64,000 nt of DNA, from assembly GCF_003202235.1 (NCBI RefSeq), contig NZ_MASU01000008.1:62001-126000 (forward strand), written 5' to 3'. A program made the translations under genes and the position numbers. Within the stretch, counting starts at the first letter, position 1, and each line of letters opens with the position of its first letter. Positions 60,884-64,000 of this stretch are shown here, one piece after another. The notes under the pieces were generated by a model that did not search any database, was not told the DNA's origin, and worked only from the letters and a program-made list of their open reading frames with translations. The stretch comes from Prauserella flavalba. GTDB lineage: Bacteria; Actinomycetota; Actinomycetes; Mycobacteriales; Pseudonocardiaceae.

Positions 60884-61573
60884 GTGGCCCATCAACCGCT
60901 GATCGCACCAAGCATCCTGTCCGCCGACTTCGCCCGTCTCGGCGAGGAGATCGACGCCGTCGCGAAAGCCGGGGACACCCGCGCCGACTGGGTACACGTG
61001 GACGTGATGGACGCCCACTTCGTCCCCAACCTCACGCTGGGCCTTCCCGTGGTGCAGTCGCTGCTCAAGGCCACCGACATCCCGCTCGACTGTCACCTGA
61101 TGATCGAGGACCCCGACCGCTGGGCTCCCGGGTACGCCGAGGCCGGCGCGTACAACGTCACCGTGCACGTCGAGGCCGCGCACGACCCGGTGATGCTCGC
61201 CAAGAACCTGCGGGCGGCCGGGGCGAAGGCCGGCCTGTCCATCAAGCCGAACACGCCGCTCGAGGACCACCTCGACACCCTCAAGCACTACGACACGCTG
61301 CTGGTGATGTCGGTGGAGCCCGGCTTCGGCGGGCAGTCGTTCATCCCCGAGGTGCTGGAGAAGGTCCGCACCGCCCGCCGCCTCGTCGACACCGGCCACC
61401 TGCAGGTGCTGGTGGAGATCGACGGCGGCATCAACGCCGACACCATCGAGCAGGCCGCCGAGGCCGGCGTCGACTGCTTCGTCGCGGGCTCGGCCGTCTA
61501 CGGCGCGCAGGACCCCGGCCAGGCCGTCGCCGCGCTGCGCGCGCAGGCCGCGAAGGCCAGGGCGGCGCACTGA
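60884..61573 (+). CDS. rpe: ribulose-phosphate 3-epimerase
   Basis: 229 residues, a TIM barrel. Conserved parts are [32 protein letters not shown] with metal-binding His and Asp, [30 protein letters not shown] and [13 protein letters not shown] with the catalytic Asp. It interconverts ribulose 5-phosphate and xylulose 5-phosphate; ribulose 5-phosphate is also the substrate of the RibB part of the ribBA product downstream, which links it to the riboflavin genes. ribD follows after one base. Confidence 0.96.
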   Translation: MAHQPLIAPSILSADFARLGEEIDAVAKAGDTRADWVHVDVMDAHFVPNLTLGLPVVQSLLKATDIPLDCHLMIEDPDRWAPGYAEAGAYNVTVHVEAAHDPVMLAKNLRAAGAKAGLSIKPNTPLEDHLDTLKHYDTLLVMSVEPGFGGQSFIPEVLEKVRTARRLVDTGHLQVLVEIDGGINADTIEQAAEAGVDCFVAGSAVYGAQDPGQAVAALRAQAAKARAAH

Positions 61574-61574
61574 G

Positions 61575-62612
61575 GTGACCTTTCCCGCACGCGAGCACGA
61601 CACCATGACGGTGGCGCTCGCGCTGAGCGAGACCGTGCGCGGCACCACGAGCCCGAACCCTCCGGTCGGGGCGGTCATCCTCGACGCGGACGGCAACCTC
61701 GCGGGCCGGGGCGCCACCCAGCCGCCCGGCGGGCCGCACGCCGAGGTGATGGCCCTGCGTGAGGCGGGGGAGCGCGCCAGGGGCGGCACGGCGTTCGTGA
61801 CGCTGGAGCCGTGCTCGCACCACGGCCGCACGCCGCCGTGCACGGGAGCGCTGCTGGACGCCGGGGTCACGACCGTGCGCTACGCGGTGGCCGACCCGCA
61901 TCCGCTGGGCGGCGGGGGCGCCGAGGTGCTCAGGGCCGCCGGGGTGGACGTCGAGGGCGGGCTGCTCGCCGCCGAGGCCGCTGGTGGTCCGCTGCGGGCG
62001 TGGCTGCACTTCGTGCGCACCGGCCGCCCGCACGTGACGTGGAAGTACGCCGCCACGCTCGACGGCAGGGTCGCCGCCGCCGACCGGACGAGCCGGTGGA
62101 TCTCCGGCCCCGTCTCGCGCGCGGAGGTCCACGCCATCCGGGCCGCGGCCGACGCGATCGTAGTGGGCACGGGCACCGTGCGCGCCGACGACGCGTGGCT
62201 CACCGTGCGCGACGCCGACGGCGCGCTCGCGCCCCGGCAGCCGCTGCGCGTGGTGGTGGGCACCGGCGGCATACCGGAGGGCGCGCGGGTGCTGGACGAG
62301 TCGGCGGAGACGCTGCTCGCCAGGACCCACGAGCCCGACGAGGTGCTCACGGCACTCGCGGAGCGCGGCGTGGTGGACGTGCTGCTGGAGGGCGGGCCGA
62401 CGCTCGCGGGCGCATTCGTGCGGGCCGGCCGGGTGGACCGGATCCTGGCCTATGTCGCGCCGATGCTCCTGGGGGCCGGGCCCGCGGCGCTCGGGCCTTC
62501 CGGAGTGTCAACCATCACCGAAGCACACCGTTGGCGGGTCGAAGGGGTCACCATGAGCGGTGACGACGTGCGGATCGCCGCCGTCCCGCTCACCGGCGAG
62601 GGAGGCAGCTAG
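61575..62612 (+). CDS. ribD: bifunctional riboflavin deaminase/reductase
   Basis: 345 residues. The N-terminal deaminase has the zinc motif GGPHAEVMAL with EPCSHHGRTPPCTGALL. The C-terminal reductase has WKYAATLDGRVAAADRTSRWI, AIVVGTGTVRADD and the closing VDVLLEGGPTLAGAFV. It does steps two and three from GTP. The GTG at 61575 comes one base after the rpe stop; the ribE start shares one base with its stop (TAGTG). Confidence 0.95.
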   Translation: MTFPAREHDTMTVALALSETVRGTTSPNPPVGAVILDADGNLAGRGATQPPGGPHAEVMALREAGERARGGTAFVTLEPCSHHGRTPPCTGALLDAGVTTVRYAVADPHPLGGGGAEVLRAAGVDVEGGLLAAEAAGGPLRAWLHFVRTGRPHVTWKYAATLDGRVAAADRTSRWISGPVSRAEVHAIRAAADAIVVGTGTVRADDAWLTVRDADGALAPRQPLRVVVGTGGIPEGARVLDESAETLLARTHEPDEVLTALAERGVVDVLLEGGPTLAGAFVRAGRVDRILAYVAPMLLGAGPAALGPSGVSTITEAHRWRVEGVTMSGDDVRIAAVPLTGEGGS

Positions 62613-63238
62613 TGTTCACCGGGATTGTCGAGGAGCTCGGCGAGATCGCGCGCGTCGAGCCGTTGTCCGACGCGGCGCGCCTCACGGTGCGTGGTCCGCT
62701 GGTGACCAGCGACGCGCGGCATGGTGACTCGATCGCGGTGAACGGCGTGTGCCTGACCGTCGTCGAGGTCTCGGGCGACGAGTTCACCGTGGACGTGGTG
62801 CACGAGACGCTCAAGCGGTCGAGCCTCGGCAGGGCCGAGGCGGGCCGCCAGGTGAACCTCGAGCGCGCCATGCCCGCGAACGGCCGGTTCGGCGGCCACG
62901 TCATGCAGGGCCACGTCGACGGCACCGCGACCTTCCTCTCGCGCGATCCGGACGGGCTCACGCACTTCGCCTTCCCGGCCCCGCTGGGCCGCTACATCGT
63001 GGAGAAGGGCTCGATCGCGGTCGACGGCGTCTCGCTCACCGTCGCCGGCGTCGCCAAGGAGGAGTTCTCGATCGCGCTCATCCCCACGACACTGGAGCTG
63101 ACCACGCTCGGCCGCACCGAGCCGGGCGACGTGGTGAACATCGAGGTCGACGTCCTCGCCAAGTACGTCGAGAAGCTGGCTGCCGTCCACCTGCCCGGCA
63201 CCGGGGTGGACAATGGCAAGGGCAAGGAGGACGCGTGA
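62612..63238 (+). CDS. ribE: riboflavin synthase, alpha chain
   Basis: 208 residues with the two similar barrels of the enzyme. It begins [17 protein letters not shown]; the two repeats carry [13 protein letters not shown] (first) and [13 protein letters not shown] (second), and [13 protein letters not shown] lies between. It dismutates lumazine to riboflavin. The symbol follows common Gram-positive use (ribC in mycobacteria). The stop overlaps ribBA by four bases (GTGA). Confidence 0.95.
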   Translation: MFTGIVEELGEIARVEPLSDAARLTVRGPLVTSDARHGDSIAVNGVCLTVVEVSGDEFTVDVVHETLKRSSLGRAEAGRQVNLERAMPANGRFGGHVMQGHVDGTATFLSRDPDGLTHFAFPAPLGRYIVEKGSIAVDGVSLTVAGVAKEEFSIALIPTTLELTTLGRTEPGDVVNIEVDVLAKYVEKLAAVHLPGTGVDNGKGKEDA

Positions 63239-64000
63239 CCATGACAGATGCCCGTCCCTCGCTGGACATCGAGACGATCGAGCAGGCGATCCAGGACATC
63301 GCCGACGGCAGGCCGGTCGTCGTGGTCGACGACGAGGACAGGGAAAACGAGGGCGACCTCATCTTCGCCGCCGAGAAGGCCACGCCGGAGCTGCTGGCCT
63401 TCATGGTCCGCTACACCTCCGGCTACGTGTGCGTGCCGCTCACCGAGCAGGACTGCGACCGGCTCGACCTGCCGCCGATGTACCACACGAACCAGGACAT
63501 GCGTGGCACCGCGTACACGGTGACCGTCGACGCCTCGGAGGGCGTGAGCACCGGCATCTCGGCCGCCGACCGCGCCCACACGATCCGCCTGCTCGCGGAC
63601 CCGAAGTCCCAGCCGGGCGACTTCCGCAGGCCCGGCCACGTGGTGCCGCTGCGCGCCAAGGAGGGCGGCGTGCTGCGCAGGCCGGGGCACACCGAGGCCG
63701 CCGTGGACCTGGCGCGGATGGCCGGGCTCGCCCCCGCGGGCGTGCTCTGCGAGATCGTGTCGCAGAAGAACGAGGGCGACATGGCCCGGCGCGACGAGCT
63801 CGAGGTGTTCGCCGCCGACCACGACCTGCGGCTGATCACGATCGCCGACCTGATCGCCTACCGCAGGCGCAAGGAGAAGCAGGTCGAGCGCGTCGCCGAG
63901 GCCCGCATCCCGCTCGCGGCGGGCACGTTCCGCGCGATCGGCTACGACAGCCTGCTCGACGGCATCGAGCACGTCGCCTTCGTCTACGGCGACATCGGCG
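63235..64000 (+). CDS. ribBA: bifunctional DHBP synthase/GTP cyclohydrolase II, 5' part
   Basis: The frame is open to the window edge (255 codons visible). The DHBP synthase domain is complete: [53 protein letters not shown] and [28 protein letters not shown]. The start of the GTP cyclohydrolase II domain follows ([18 protein letters not shown]). It makes the two riboflavin precursors, from ribulose 5-phosphate and from GTP. AAGGAGG is 4 bases before the GTG at 63235; the in-frame ATG at 63241 is an alternative start. Confidence 0.94.
   Translation, partial: MTMTDARPSLDIETIEQAIQDIADGRPVVVVDDEDRENEGDLIFAAEKATPELLAFMVRYTSGYVCVPLTEQDCDRLDLPPMYHTNQDMRGTAYTVTVDASEGVSTGISAADRAHTIRLLADPKSQPGDFRRPGHVVPLRAKEGGVLRRPGHTEAAVDLARMAGLAPAGVLCEIVSQKNEGDMARRDELEVFAADHDLRLITIADLIAYRRRKEKQVERVAEARIPLAAGTFRAIGYDSLLDGIEHVAFVYGDIG

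Noticed and set aside
61560-61580. FMN riboswitch before the riboflavin genes
   Set aside because: rpe and ribD are one base apart, and the leader of rpe shows no FMN riboswitch core motifs.

Overview
The window is very GC-rich, with short or overlapping gene junctions and many GTG starts. Its gene neighbourhoods are those of a filamentous high-GC actinobacterium: bldD, actinobacterial IHF, a DasR-type regulator with a dre-like operator, a mycobacterial-type LexA box, PyrR translational control and a helicase-dead PriA. Together with two kinds of intergenic hairpin repeat, this suggests Pseudonocardiaceae (an Amycolatopsis, Saccharomonospora or Prauserella-like organism). The family assignment is inference; no rRNA or tRNA gene is present to fix it.

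Layout. 1-5334: the start of a YibE/F membrane protein on the minus strand, then a compact DUF485 / sodium-solute symporter / thiamine-diphosphate enzyme cluster closed by an IclR regulator; this looks like uptake and decarboxylation of an unidentified acid. 5649-7619: a LexA-controlled radical SAM protein of the Rv2578c/SplB type, interrupted by a 291-residue intein inside its iron-sulfur motif. 7748-15067: aspS, a DUF389 protein, a kinase-like phosphotransferase, an SGNH hydrolase, rarA and a beta-hydroxyacid dehydrogenase. 15113-21522: two small DUF proteins, alaS, ruvX, mltG and aroE, tightly packed. 21593-26192: a secreted nuclease/phosphatase-fold protein, a D-2-hydroxyacid dehydrogenase and four minus-strand genes. 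26277-29404: a split N-acetylglucosamine-type PTS, with dasR-ptsC-ptsH facing ptsB-crr across a dre-like site.

29468-31592: a Rieske lipoprotein facing a small membrane protein, an ECF sigma factor and its zinc-motif anti-sigma factor. 31829-35973: prepilin peptidase, then aroC, aroK, aroB and aroQ, which together with aroE at 20665 cover most of the shikimate pathway. 36262-40452: a secreted five-bladed-propeller-like lipoprotein, a small membrane protein, pepQ, efp and nusB. 40509-49984: bldD facing the pyrimidine operon pyrR-pyrB-pyrC-(PH-like membrane protein)-carA-carB-pyrF, with an RNA switch in the pyrR leader. 50306-57318: mihF, gmk, rpoZ, coaBC, metK, an acyltransferase and priA. 57707-64000: fmt, rsmB, a flavoprotein-like protein, rpe and the riboflavin genes ribD, ribE and ribBA, the last cut by the window edge.

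Most of the window is conserved actinobacterial core. The most unusual items are the intein placed exactly at the third cysteine of a radical SAM motif in a LexA-regulated gene, a 21-bp-period hairpin repeat family at two intergenic loci (5 and 13 units), the mutually exclusive pairing possible in the pyrR leader, and two very small reading frames that bridge or precede core genes (before pyrC and before fmt).
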